Both the position numbers and the translations under genes were made by a program. From Sphingomonadaceae bacterium (lineage in GTDB: Bacteria > Pseudomonadota > Alphaproteobacteria > Sphingomonadales > Sphingomonadaceae): 64,000 nt of DNA. Location: the NCBI GenBank assembly GCA_024236195.1, contig JACKKZ010000005.1:186001-250000 (forward strand), in the 5' to 3' direction. The notes beneath the pieces were generated by a model. That model ran no database searches and was not told the origin of the DNA. It worked only from the letters and a program-made list of their open reading frames with translations. Every line of letters starts with the position of its first letter. Position 1 is the first letter of the stretch. Of this stretch, positions 43,887 through 52,797 are shown piece by piece.

Positions 43887-46448
43887 TTAGAATTCAAAGC
43901 CAAGCCGTGCGTACCATTCGGCAGGCCGGCTGTAGGTGCCGTAGATCTGGCCGCCGGCGATCTGCGCCTGACCGGTGACGATATAGCGTTCGTCGGTCAG
44001 GTTGGTGCCACCCACGGTCAGCGACCAGTTGCCGTTGCCCGGCTCATAGGTCACGCTGGCATTCACCATGTCGGTTGTCGGACGCATGATCAGGTAGGTG
44101 CCTTCCGTATCGTTGCGCATTCCCGTGGTGTGGGTCCAGTCAGCCAGCAAGACCAGCGAACCGTCACCCACCGGCACTTCGAGGCGCGGCGAGATGTTCA
44201 GCTTCCACTTCGGTGCCTTGGGCAGGCTGGAGCCTGCAGCCACACCGGCCTGGAACGGGTTGGCCGCAACCTGCGCCGGAGCCAGCACGTTGGTATAGGT
44301 AGCGTCAATATAACCAACCGACGCATTGATCGTCAGCATATCGGTGGGGGCAGCAACGGCCTCCACTTCAAAGCCCTTGATCCGTGCAGTACCGGCATTC
44401 TGCACCGTCGGCGACACGCCCTGCTGGAAGTTCAGCTGGATGCCGTCATATTTGGTGGAGAAAGCTGCGGCGTTAAGCTGCAACTTGCGGTCGAGGATGG
44501 TCGACTTCACGCCGAGTTCCCAGCTTTCCGCTTCTTCTTCGCCAAAGGTCGGTGCAACCGGCAGCGGGTTGGAAAGGCGGGTGGTCCAGCCGCCCGTCTT
44601 GTAGCCCTGGCTGAACGAGCCGTAGATCATCACGTCGTCGGTCGGGTAAACCTGGACACCGGCCTTGAACGAGAAGTTGTTGAAGCTCTGCTTGTTCGGC
44701 TGTTCCGGGTAGTAACGGAACGGCTGGCCAGCAACCGGGAAGCCGAGACCTGCGCGGCAGGCATCATCGGGAAGCCCGTCAGTGCCGGTGGTCAGGCAGT
44801 TGAACAGCTTGTAGTTGAAGCCGTTAGCGTCAGCCTGGCCGCCGTCATACTGTTTGTCTTCAGTGGTGTAGCGACCGCCCAGGACGATGCCGATCCAGTC
44901 GTTGATCTTCCAGTCGATCTGGCCAAAGGCTGCCAGGGCTTCGGTGTCGACTGCACCCGGACCGTCAACCTGCAGCAGGCCGCCGGCGAAGGTCACGTAA
45001 TCGTGCAGGTCGCCCTTTTCCTTGAAGTAGTAGCCGCCGAGCACGAAGTTCAGCGAGTTATCCAGCAGGCTGCCATTCAGCTGCACTTCCTGGCTCCACT
45101 GCTTCTGCACAACGGTGAAGCTGGTCTGCAGGATCGGCAGCGGCGAGTTGTCGAGGTCAACCCCGGCGGCGAAGTCCACCTTGCGGTAGGAGCTGATCGA
45201 ACGCAGCGTGATATCGGAGCTGAGATCGACGCTTAGGTCCAGCGCAACACCGCCCTGTTCAAGGTCGGAGAAGTTGTTGCCGGTGGCATAGCTTTCGTCG
45301 ATATCCGTGCTCACCCAGCGGCTGTCATACGGCAGCACGTCGTTGAACGGATCACCATCAACGTTGCGGCTGGCGAGGCCTGCCAGCGTGTTATAGCCAT
45401 CATTGCTCGAACGCGGACCGCACAGGGCCGTGGCATTGCGGGCAGCGATTTCTGCAGCGGTGGAGCTGATGCAGAAATTGTACAGGCCAGCAAACAGGAA
45501 GCCGGAGCTGCCGGTTACGACGTCAAGCGCAGTGCCGGGGATGTTGTTGCCTGCAAGTCCGGCAAACGGGCCCGGGATCGGGGTGACGGCGAGCACAGTG
45601 TTCGGCGTCGATTCCTGGTCCACCTTGGTATAGTCGGCGCTCAGCGTGGCGCGGACCGAACTACCATTGTCCCAATGCAGCTTGCCACGCAGGCTGTAGC
45701 TGTGATCGCCACCCTGGCGGTCAGCGGTCTGGTAGTCCGCTGCCACGAAGCGGGTGTAGCTGTCTGCATCACCCACGCCGCCCGGATAGGGGACGCGCTT
45801 CTGGTAGCCCTTCCGGTCCATGATCGAGAAGGCAACCGAAGAGCTGAGGCCGTCCGTCAGCGGGATTTCTACCACGCCGCGCGCCTGCATGCGGGCGAAA
45901 GAGCCCACGGTGATGTCACCCTTGGCGCGGAATTCGTCGCCGGGGATGGTGGTCACGATGGAGATCGCGCCGCCGATGGTGTTACGGCCGAACAGGGTCC
46001 CTTGCGGGCCCTTCAGGACTTCGATGCGTTCCACATCAAGCAGGTCCTGGTTCGCGCCGATCGAACGGCCGAGATAGACGCCGTCGAGATAGACGCCAAC
46101 AGCCGGGTCAATGTTGAAGGCAAAGTCGCTGGAGCCGATGCCGCGGATAGTTGCACCAAGCACGGCGGTGGAGCCGGAGAACGGGGTCGAAGCGTCAAGC
46201 GTGACGTTCGGCGAAATGGCGGACAGGCCGGACACGTCACCCACGGCGCGTTCCTGCAGTGCTTCGGAACTGAAGGCACTGATGGCGATGGGCACGTCCT
46301 GGACGTTTTCTTCACGCTTCTGCGCGGTCACGGTGATGACGGTAACGCCGCCGCTGCGGGCCTGGGGCTGTTCGCCGCCATCCTGAGCAAAGGCGGGGGT
46401 GGCAAGGCCGACCGCGAGCGCGGCAAGTGAGGCCGTAGCAAGTCTCAT
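43887..46448 (-). CDS. TonB-dependent outer-membrane receptor
   Basis: 853 residues from the ATG at 46448 (GGGAGAG upstream); a longer frame has no signal at its start. Signal peptide ends 'ATPAFAQ'. TonB-box-like 'TVITVTAQKREE', plug domain with 'IRGIGSSDFAFNIDPAVG' and 'VERIEVLKGPQGTLFGRNT', then a 22-strand-type barrel ending 'LGFEF'. It lacks the N-terminal signalling domain and any adjacent FecI/FecR genes. In sphingomonads such receptors import diverse hydrophobic or aromatic substrates; location beside the catabolic block suggests uptake of its substrate. The 294-bp gap upstream (46449-46742) shows no gene. Confidence 0.93.
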   Translation of the reverse strand: MRLATASLAALAVGLATPAFAQDGGEQPQARSGGVTVITVTAQKREENVQDVPIAISAFSSEALQERAVGDVSGLSAISPNVTLDASTPFSGSTAVLGATIRGIGSSDFAFNIDPAVGVYLDGVYLGRSIGANQDLLDVERIEVLKGPQGTLFGRNTIGGAISIVTTIPGDEFRAKGDITVGSFARMQARGVVEIPLTDGLSSSVAFSIMDRKGYQKRVPYPGGVGDADSYTRFVAADYQTADRQGGDHSYSLRGKLHWDNGSSVRATLSADYTKVDQESTPNTVLAVTPIPGPFAGLAGNNIPGTALDVVTGSSGFLFAGLYNFCISSTAAEIAARNATALCGPRSSNDGYNTLAGLASRNVDGDPFNDVLPYDSRWVSTDIDESYATGNNFSDLEQGGVALDLSVDLSSDITLRSISSYRKVDFAAGVDLDNSPLPILQTSFTVVQKQWSQEVQLNGSLLDNSLNFVLGGYYFKEKGDLHDYVTFAGGLLQVDGPGAVDTEALAAFGQIDWKINDWIGIVLGGRYTTEDKQYDGGQADANGFNYKLFNCLTTGTDGLPDDACRAGLGFPVAGQPFRYYPEQPNKQSFNNFSFKAGVQVYPTDDVMIYGSFSQGYKTGGWTTRLSNPLPVAPTFGEEEAESWELGVKSTILDRKLQLNAAAFSTKYDGIQLNFQQGVSPTVQNAGTARIKGFEVEAVAAPTDMLTINASVGYIDATYTNVLAPAQVAANPFQAGVAAGSSLPKAPKWKLNISPRLEVPVGDGSLVLLADWTHTTGMRNDTEGTYLIMRPTTDMVNASVTYEPGNGNWSLTVGGTNLTDERYIVTGQAQIAGGQIYGTYSRPAEWYARLGFEF

Positions 46449-46742
46449 GCATTCTCTCCCTTTAACAACACTGCTCGCCCTCCGCTTCGGGAAATACGAG
46501 TAGTTGCTTACAATTCCTATCGCTGCAATGCGTTCCCGCGAAGGACGCAAGCGCAGCGAAAACAGGACAAAAGCGCAAATCGAACGTCCTGAATGGAAGC
46601 GCCGACAGGCAAAGCTGACAACGCTAGGGAAACCGGGGAAAAGTGGCTTCGGCAAGCTGTTCGAAAGGACAGGTGCGCCCTTCCTGTATTGCGCAATTGT
46701 CCCGATAAATCCGAGACACGAATTGCCAGATCGCGGACCCGG

Positions 46743-48674
46743 TCAGGGGGTCACAATGGGAAATTGTGGTTGCGGCGTATCTAGCGCGCCAAACATATGC
46801 GCCAGATGTGCCGGGTCACCTTCAATGCTAGCTTTCCCTGCCTGCATCAGGGCGGGCAGGCTGGCCTGCTGGGCCAGCAACAGGTTGAAATCCGTGCGAT
46901 TGATGGTCAGTTTTGTTGCATAGCCAGCGCTGGTGCCGGGGCGGGGGAACATAACGCTCTTGCGCAAATCCACTGTCATGGCCTCGCCCGTATCAGGCAT
47001 GGAAAACTGGATGATGGCTTCCTCGCCCGGCATTTTCGCCGGGTTGAAACGGCTGGCCAGCGCATCGAACAGGTCGGCGGTGGGGATGGAGGAAATCAAT
47101 GCCAGCGAAGTCGTGTCAGGTGCATCGCTGCGCTCACCCGCCTCCAGTTCCTTCGCCCCGGCAAGATAGATATTGCGCCAGGTCCCGCCTTCCGACTGAT
47201 AGGCAAGCTGGAGATAGGTGGCAGCAAGCAGCTTGCGGGCTGCGGCATTGTCGGGTTCGGCAAAGACCAGCGTCTGACCCAGCGTGGCGGCCCAGCGATA
47301 ATCACCACCGTCATGCGCGGCTTGTGCCTTGGCGAGGGCTGCCTTGCCTCCGCCCAGCGCCGCCACCCATTTGCGCGCTTCCTCGGTCTTGGGCAGTGCG
47401 TCGTAATCGGCAGGAACACCGTTCCACCAGCCGAAATAGCGCTGGTAAACCGCCTTGGCGTTGTGCTTGTAGGTGCCGTAATAGCCGCGCGTGCTAAAAT
47501 CCTGCGCCGCGAAATCGGGCTCGCCAATCGCTTCGGCGATCTCGTCCATCGTATAGCCCTGGTTGGCCATCCGCAGCGTCTGGTCATGGACATAGCGATA
47601 CATGTCGCGCTGGTTGCGCAGGCGCTGCTGCACTGTATCCGTTCCCCATGCGGGCCAGTGATGTGAAGCGAGGATGACATCGCTCTTCGCGCCAAAGCGC
47701 ACCAGCATGGCATCAATCACCCGGCTCCATTTGAGCGCATCGCGGACGAGCGCGCCGCGCGGAGTGAGGACATTGTGGAAATTGCGGGTCGCCACTTCGG
47801 CACTGTGCAGCGCGCGATATTGCGGCAAATAGAACACGAGTTCTGAGGGGGCCTCTGTCCCGCCGGCATCCATGAATTCGAAAGTCACCCCGTCAATATC
47901 CATGATCTTGCCATCCACGGGCAATTCGAGCGTGGGCGGCAGCAGGCCAATCGGGCCTACCGAGAGGGCAGGGCCAAGGCCCACCCCAATCACGCCGTCC
48001 GGCCCGGCGGCAAAGCCAGCGCCAAACTGGTATTGCGCACGGCGGCTCATGGCTGTGCCGGCCAGTACGCTTTCACCGACTGTTTCAGCCATGAAGCCAT
48101 GCGGGGCAATGATCTGGACCTTGCCTGCAGCCAGCGCCTCGGCACTGGTTACCCCGCGCACCCCGCCGAAATGGTCGGCATGGCTATGGGTATAGATCAC
48201 CGCAACCACCGGCAGTTCGCCCAGCGTGCGATTGGCCAGCTCCAGCCCAGCCTTGGCCGGGGCAGGGGTGAGCAGCGGGTCGACCACTATCCACCCGGTC
48301 TTGCCCCGGATCAGCGTCATCACTGAAAGATCGTAGCCGCGGATCTGGTAGATGCCCGGCATCACTTCGAACAAGCCATGGATCGCTGACAGGCGGCTCT
48401 GGCGCCAGAGCGAGGGATTGGCTGTATCGGCGGGCGGCTCCGCGAGGAAATCAAAGCGTTTGATCGGCCAGGACAGGCTCCCATCCTCGTTCAGGATATC
48501 CTTGTCCAGCTCTGCCAGCTTGCCGCGCATGGCATCGTCATAATCCTGCCGGTCATTAATCGGCAGCTGGCCCATCACGCTTTGGTTCAGCGCCGCCGTG
48601 CTGTCGCTGGCTGGCGTATTGGCGATCAAAGCGAGTGACAGGGCGATGGCTGCAGCAGGGCGGACAAAGGACAT
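46743..48674 (-). CDS. Alkyl/aryl-sulfatase, SdsA1-like metallo-beta-lactamase fold
   Basis: 643 residues with signal peptide 'AAAIALSLALIANTPAS'. Zinc motif 'YTHSHADHFGGVRG', with further ligands in 'ALHSAEVATRNFHNV' and 'ASHHWPAWG', and the BDS1/SdsA1 dimerisation segment 'QRDMYRYVHDQTLRMANQGY'. A C-terminal SCP2-like domain follows ('FDALASRFNPAKMPGEEAII'). It should hydrolyse alkyl sulfate esters in the periplasm, releasing alcohol and sulfate. It lies between two TonB-receptor genes on the same strand, so a receptor/sulfatase pair is likely. Confidence 0.9.
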   Translation of the reverse strand: MSFVRPAAAIALSLALIANTPASDSTAALNQSVMGQLPINDRQDYDDAMRGKLAELDKDILNEDGSLSWPIKRFDFLAEPPADTANPSLWRQSRLSAIHGLFEVMPGIYQIRGYDLSVMTLIRGKTGWIVVDPLLTPAPAKAGLELANRTLGELPVVAVIYTHSHADHFGGVRGVTSAEALAAGKVQIIAPHGFMAETVGESVLAGTAMSRRAQYQFGAGFAAGPDGVIGVGLGPALSVGPIGLLPPTLELPVDGKIMDIDGVTFEFMDAGGTEAPSELVFYLPQYRALHSAEVATRNFHNVLTPRGALVRDALKWSRVIDAMLVRFGAKSDVILASHHWPAWGTDTVQQRLRNQRDMYRYVHDQTLRMANQGYTMDEIAEAIGEPDFAAQDFSTRGYYGTYKHNAKAVYQRYFGWWNGVPADYDALPKTEEARKWVAALGGGKAALAKAQAAHDGGDYRWAATLGQTLVFAEPDNAAARKLLAATYLQLAYQSEGGTWRNIYLAGAKELEAGERSDAPDTTSLALISSIPTADLFDALASRFNPAKMPGEEAIIQFSMPDTGEAMTVDLRKSVMFPRPGTSAGYATKLTINRTDFNLLLAQQASLPALMQAGKASIEGDPAHLAHMFGALDTPQPQFPIVTP

Positions 48675-48713
48675 GGGCAGGCTTCCCGAAATTTTGTGTC
48701 GTCAGAAATGCAA

Positions 48714-48741
48714 CAGGCGGACCTCCGAAGAGGCCCGCCTG
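48714..48741 (-). terminator. Strong hairpin between a receptor gene and the sulfatase gene
   Basis: Twelve-bp near-perfect stem (caggcggacctc / gaggcccgcctg) closed by a TTCG-type tetraloop when read on the minus strand. It lies 34 bp after the receptor stop at 48775. The following T tract is weak, so it may attenuate or stabilise the mRNA end rather than fully terminate. Confidence 0.6.
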
Positions 48742-48774
48742 CCAAATGTGCCAATCAGGCAATCATGATGCGGA

Positions 48775-51303
48775 TCAGAACTTGCCCCGCAGCGTGATGC
48801 CGTAGCTGCGCGGCTCCTGGATGAAGGCCGACCGCGAACCGGAACGCGGCACCGTGTTGAAGGTGACCGCACGGGTCACCTGATTGGTGAGGTTGGTCAC
48901 GAAGGCTTCGATGCCCCATGTGTCTTCGCTGGAAGACAGGCCGGCGCGCAGGTTGATCTTGAAATTGCCATCCTGCGTATCGAACGGAACCAGAGTCTGG
49001 GCCAGCGGGTCAGCCGGGTCAAACTTCTGGGTCGATGTCCGGCGGTCGCTTTCCATGCGGACCTGGCCGTTGAGGAACATCTTCATGCTGCTGCCGACAT
49101 CACTGGTATAGGTTGCCCCCATGATGCCGACCCATGTGGGGGCATTGGTGAGCGAGATACCACACAGATTGGTGACATTTGGTGACGTCAGCGTACCCGC
49201 GCAATCGCTCGGATAATGGGCATCCGTGTAGGTCACGCCCAGGTTGACGGTGAAGTTGTCACTCGGCCGGATGGTCGATTCCAGCTCGACACCTTGCGTA
49301 TTGGCCTTGGGCACGTTGAACGTCTGGAACTGCGCCCCGGTGAATTCGAGCACCTGGAAATTGGTGAACTCTTCACGGAACGCGGCGATGTTCACCAGCA
49401 CCGCATTGTCGAGCAGCTTGGCCTTGATGCCGAATTCATAGGCATCGACCTCTTCCGACGCAAAGCGCGGATCGGCACCACCTGCAGCAGCCGTGCTGTC
49501 GAGGTTGAAGCCGCCGGACTTATAGCCGTGGGTGAAGCTGGCATAGACATTCACCGGAATGGCGAATTCATAGCCCAGCTTGACCGTGTAGATCAGCTCG
49601 TCATCCTTGAACTTGCCTGCGAAGGTCCGCGGCAACGGGAAAACGGCTGCAGCAGGCAAGTCTGCCGGCGCAGTGAAGGCGAAGCAGCCGGTCCCAAATA
49701 CGTTATTGATGAACGGAGCCGGGACAGCCCCTCCACCGATAGCAGTCAGGATGGCCGGGCAGATGGCGTTATTGTTGTTGCCTTGGGCAAAGGCGCCATC
49801 CTTGCTTTCGTCAGACCAGCGCAGGCCAACGGTCAGGTCCAGCCCGTCCGTGATTTCCAGCGTGTTATGGGTGAAGATCGACCAGCTGGTGCTGTCCTGC
49901 GAATAAAGGTTGGTGTTGGTCGTACCTGCCGGATCGACAAAGCCGCTCCCGCCGAGGAAGGCGAAAGTCGAAAGCGGGTTTGCGCCCAGCGAACCACCGG
50001 TGGGTGCATAGAACAACGCGCCGATCAGCTCGCCATAATCCTGGCCCAGCTCGAATGACACGCTCTGACGGATCTTTTCGTCGGAGTAGTAAGCACCGAC
50101 CAGCCAGTTCAGGCGGCCACCCCAGGCTTCACCCTGGATGCGCAATTCATGCGTCATCGTCTTGATATCGGTGAGGTTTGCGGTGACGTTGAACACGTCC
50201 AGCCCCGAGAAATCGGAGTCATAGGCTTCGAAGGAGCTGAACTTGCGGTAGGACCCGATATAGATCACGTCTGCCGAGCTGCCCAGCGGCACTTCGATCT
50301 CGCCGGTGATGCCCCAGTTTTCGATCTTGGTGACCGGCTCGAAATTGACGGTTGCGATCCGGTTGTCCACCGCCTGCTGCATCGTGTTGGTGTCGTTCGG
50401 ATTGGTCGGCACCACAGGGGCCGCCATCCCGCCACGCGGGCCGAGGCCGACGAGGTTGAACAGGCCAGCAGTTTCCACCGGCGATTGCAACACTTCCAGT
50501 GCTGCGCCGAAGGGGGCATTGCTTTCGCTGTAGTCAGCAATGATACGGCCCTTGATCCCGCCTGAGGATTCCCAGCCCAGCTGGCCACGGACCAGGAACT
50601 GGTCAGCGCCGTTGGATTCGCCGACTTTCGTGCCGGCGGCGTTCACCAGCGTGTAGTAGCCGTCACGTTCGCGATAGGCGCCTGTGACACGCAGGGCGAC
50701 CGAATCCGGCACGATCGGGACATTGACCGCGCCCTGAATGCTCATCAGGTCCCGATTGCCATAGGTGGCATTCACGAAGCCGCCAAAGTCGGACAGGTCG
50801 GGGCGCTTGTTGGTGATGTTGAGGGCACCCGCCGAGGTGTTACGGCCAAACAGTGTGCCCTGCGGGCCGCGCAGGACTTCGACGCGTTCCACATCGACAA
50901 ATTCACTGAGCGCAACAGCCGGGCGCGACTGGTAAGTGCCGTCAATGAAGACACCGACGGCGCTTTCAAAGCCGATATTGTTGGAGGTGGTGCCGACACC
51001 ACGGATACGCAGCACGACCGAGCCGGATGCAGTCTGTGCGTTAGAGGTGGAGAAGCTGGGCGAGACAGAGGTAATGTTCTGCACATTGACCACGCCCTGC
51101 CGCTCCAGCTGCGCCGGGCTGACGGCGGTAACGGCAAGCGGAATTTTCTGGACATCTTCTGCGCGGCGGGTTGCCGTCACGATGATGATATCATCATCGG
51201 CGCCAAGCTGAGGGCCGTCTGCTTCCTGAGCATAGGCAGCCACCGGTACCAACATGCTGGATGCAACCAGCGATGCAGCAAACTTTGTTGCGAAACGTGT
51301 CAT
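48775..51303 (-). CDS. TonB-dependent outer-membrane receptor
   Basis: 842 residues from the ATG at 51303 with GGAGAGG 6 nt upstream. Signal peptide ends 'VAAYAQ'. TonB-box-like 'IIIVTATRRAEDVQ', plug signatures 'LRIRGVGTTSNNIGFESAVG' and 'VERVEVLRGPQGTLFGRNT', barrel ending 'TLRGKF'. No FecR-type signalling domain. It precedes the alkylsulfatase gene on the same strand and may import the alkyl sulfate or its alcohol. It is a different subfamily member from the receptor at 43887-46448, not a recent duplicate. Confidence 0.93.
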   Translation of the reverse strand: MTRFATKFAASLVASSMLVPVAAYAQEADGPQLGADDDIIIVTATRRAEDVQKIPLAVTAVSPAQLERQGVVNVQNITSVSPSFSTSNAQTASGSVVLRIRGVGTTSNNIGFESAVGVFIDGTYQSRPAVALSEFVDVERVEVLRGPQGTLFGRNTSAGALNITNKRPDLSDFGGFVNATYGNRDLMSIQGAVNVPIVPDSVALRVTGAYRERDGYYTLVNAAGTKVGESNGADQFLVRGQLGWESSGGIKGRIIADYSESNAPFGAALEVLQSPVETAGLFNLVGLGPRGGMAAPVVPTNPNDTNTMQQAVDNRIATVNFEPVTKIENWGITGEIEVPLGSSADVIYIGSYRKFSSFEAYDSDFSGLDVFNVTANLTDIKTMTHELRIQGEAWGGRLNWLVGAYYSDEKIRQSVSFELGQDYGELIGALFYAPTGGSLGANPLSTFAFLGGSGFVDPAGTTNTNLYSQDSTSWSIFTHNTLEITDGLDLTVGLRWSDESKDGAFAQGNNNNAICPAILTAIGGGAVPAPFINNVFGTGCFAFTAPADLPAAAVFPLPRTFAGKFKDDELIYTVKLGYEFAIPVNVYASFTHGYKSGGFNLDSTAAAGGADPRFASEEVDAYEFGIKAKLLDNAVLVNIAAFREEFTNFQVLEFTGAQFQTFNVPKANTQGVELESTIRPSDNFTVNLGVTYTDAHYPSDCAGTLTSPNVTNLCGISLTNAPTWVGIMGATYTSDVGSSMKMFLNGQVRMESDRRTSTQKFDPADPLAQTLVPFDTQDGNFKINLRAGLSSSEDTWGIEAFVTNLTNQVTRAVTFNTVPRSGSRSAFIQEPRSYGITLRGKF

Positions 51304-51665
51304 GAATTTCCTCTCCAGTTTCCCCTGAGCGGCATTTTTGCCGTCTATGGACACACAATTCCCTATTTTTTGCGCGCTGTCACGCCCCTTGAGGCGCTGG
51401 AAACAGCGCAATTTTGTGCGCAATCTTGTGTGCAACTGCGAAGGCGGTGTCCTGTTCCCGCCTGATCGCTGCCTTACCGTAACGGAAAGCTGGATGCTGC
51501 AATGCACAAACGCGCCTGCCAATAATGCAGCTGCGATTGCGGGTTTTCTCCGGACCGTGTCGAAAACGGCACAACTTTGCCGTTTCCGCGGGGGTTCTGG
51601 TCAGGCGAACCAGCAAATCGCTTCGCGATCAGGTTCGTATCCCCGGTGAGGTTTAGGAAAAAGGA
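51304..51665 (-). promoter_or_regulatory. Leader/promoter region of the TonB receptor with dyads and direct repeats
   Basis: No gene seen in these 362 bp. Symmetric elements lie about 90-135 bp before the receptor start: hairpin gcgctggaaacagcgc (51394-51409, GAAA loop) and two direct 10-bp repeats ttgtgcgcaa / ttgtgtgcaa (51414-51423 and 51426-51435). They are candidates for a regulator site. Nothing notable is seen between 51440 and the tRNA. Confidence 0.4.
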
Positions 51666-51740
51666 TGGCTGGGGTGGCAGGATTCGAACCTGCGCATGCC
51701 GGTACCAAAAACCGGTGCCTTACCGCTTGGCTACACCCCA
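51666..51740 (-). tRNA. tRNA-Gln (anticodon TTG)
   Basis: Folded by eye on the minus strand: acceptor stem TGGGGTG / CACCCCA, discriminator G and encoded CCA; D arm with AGCCAAGCGGTAAGGC; anticodon stem CCGGT / ACCGG with loop TTTTGGT, anticodon TTG reading CAA; T arm CAGG-TTCGAATC-CTG. 75 nt including CCA. No tRNA neighbours are seen in the window. Confidence 0.95.
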
Positions 51741-51807
51741 GCAATGTCCGTGTATCCCGGACGGGCCGCCCATATAGCGGCCCTTCCGGACGGTGCAAGG
51801 GTTGAGG

Positions 51808-52677
51808 TTAAACGTCCGCGCGTTTGCGTACCGGGTCGAACAGGCTGCGTTCCTCTACCGCATCGAAATCTGCCGCGGAATGGCGCTCTGCCATGGCGCC
51901 GGTATTGACCAGCCGCCCACGGATTGCGCCGGGACGGGCGTCTATGGCCTTCACCCAGCGGCCAACATGCTCATATTCGTGCAGCGAGAGGAATTCATCG
52001 CTGCCTTTGTAAGCACCGTGCCACAAATTGCCGAGCCAGGTGTAGGCAGCGATATCGGCGATTGAGTAGTCACCCGCCAGATATTCCGTCTTCGCCAGCT
52101 GGTTATTGGCGACATCGAACAGGCGCTTAGTTTCCATCGCATAGCGGTCAATGGGATATTTGTAGCGTTCCGGCGCATAGACGTAGAAATGGCCGAAGCC
52201 GCCGCCAATGAAGGGCGCGCTGCCCATCTGCCACATCAACCAGCTCAGCGTTTCCGCGCGGGCCGGGTTGGCCTTGGGCAGGAGGTAGTCAAACTTTTCC
52301 GCGAGATGCACCAGGATTGCGCCGCTTTCGAACACACGAAAGGGTTCTGCGCCGCTGCGGTCGAGCAGGGCAGGGATCTTGCTGTTCGGGTTCAGATCAA
52401 CAAAGCCGCTGCCAAACTGGTCCCCGGCAAAGATTTTGATCAGCCACGCGTCATATTCGGCGTCGGAAAAGCCCGCTTCCAGCAGTTCCTCGAACATGAT
52501 GGTGACTTTCACCCCATTGGGTGTACCGAGCGAATAGAGCTGGAAGGGGTGCTCGCCAAGCGGTAGCTCTTTCTCCTCGCGCGCACCGGCGGTGGGGCGG
52601 TTGATACCGGCGAACTGGCCGCCATTCTCCGGGTCGAAGGTCCAGATCTTGGGCGGGGTATAGGTGTCGTCGGCCAT
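51808..52677 (-). CDS. yghU: Glutathione S-transferase family, bis-glutathionyl disulfide reductase type
   Basis: 289 residues, the length of YghU proteins. Characteristic: 'PPKIWTFDPENGGQFAGINR' (start PPKIWTFDPENGG), 'HPFQLYSLGTPNGVKVTIMFEELLE' (core YSLGTPNGVKVT), 'SKIPALLD', 'FESGAILVHLAEKF', 'IADIAAYTW'. The extended N-terminus distinguishes YghU/YfcG-type thiol-disulfide reductases from other GSTs. Cytoplasmic; probably reduces disulfides with two glutathiones. It diverges from the HTH-NAD synthetase gene across 120 bp. Confidence 0.88.
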   Translation of the reverse strand: MADDTYTPPKIWTFDPENGGQFAGINRPTAGAREEKELPLGEHPFQLYSLGTPNGVKVTIMFEELLEAGFSDAEYDAWLIKIFAGDQFGSGFVDLNPNSKIPALLDRSGAEPFRVFESGAILVHLAEKFDYLLPKANPARAETLSWLMWQMGSAPFIGGGFGHFYVYAPERYKYPIDRYAMETKRLFDVANNQLAKTEYLAGDYSIADIAAYTWLGNLWHGAYKGSDEFLSLHEYEHVGRWVKAIDARPGAIRGRLVNTGAMAERHSAADFDAVEERSLFDPVRKRADV

Positions 52678-52770
52678 ATGCGGGCTCCTGCTCCGGGCAT
52701 TTGTATGTGATTACGCATATTCCTGCGCGAAGGTTACACCGGCAAGCAAGCATTTCTTTATTGCCTTCAT

Positions 52771-52787
52771 GTATCCGAAAAGGATAC
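52771..52787. promoter_or_regulatory. Palindrome directly before the ribosome site of the HTH-NAD synthetase gene
   Basis: Perfect 6-bp arms gtatcc / ggatac with a 5-bp spacer, ending 1 bp before the GGAGG ribosome site at 52789. Such a dyad is a good candidate operator for the XRE-like HTH encoded by the first codons of the downstream gene, which would give negative autoregulation. Confidence 0.5.
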
Positions 52788-52797
52788 TGGAGGATTC

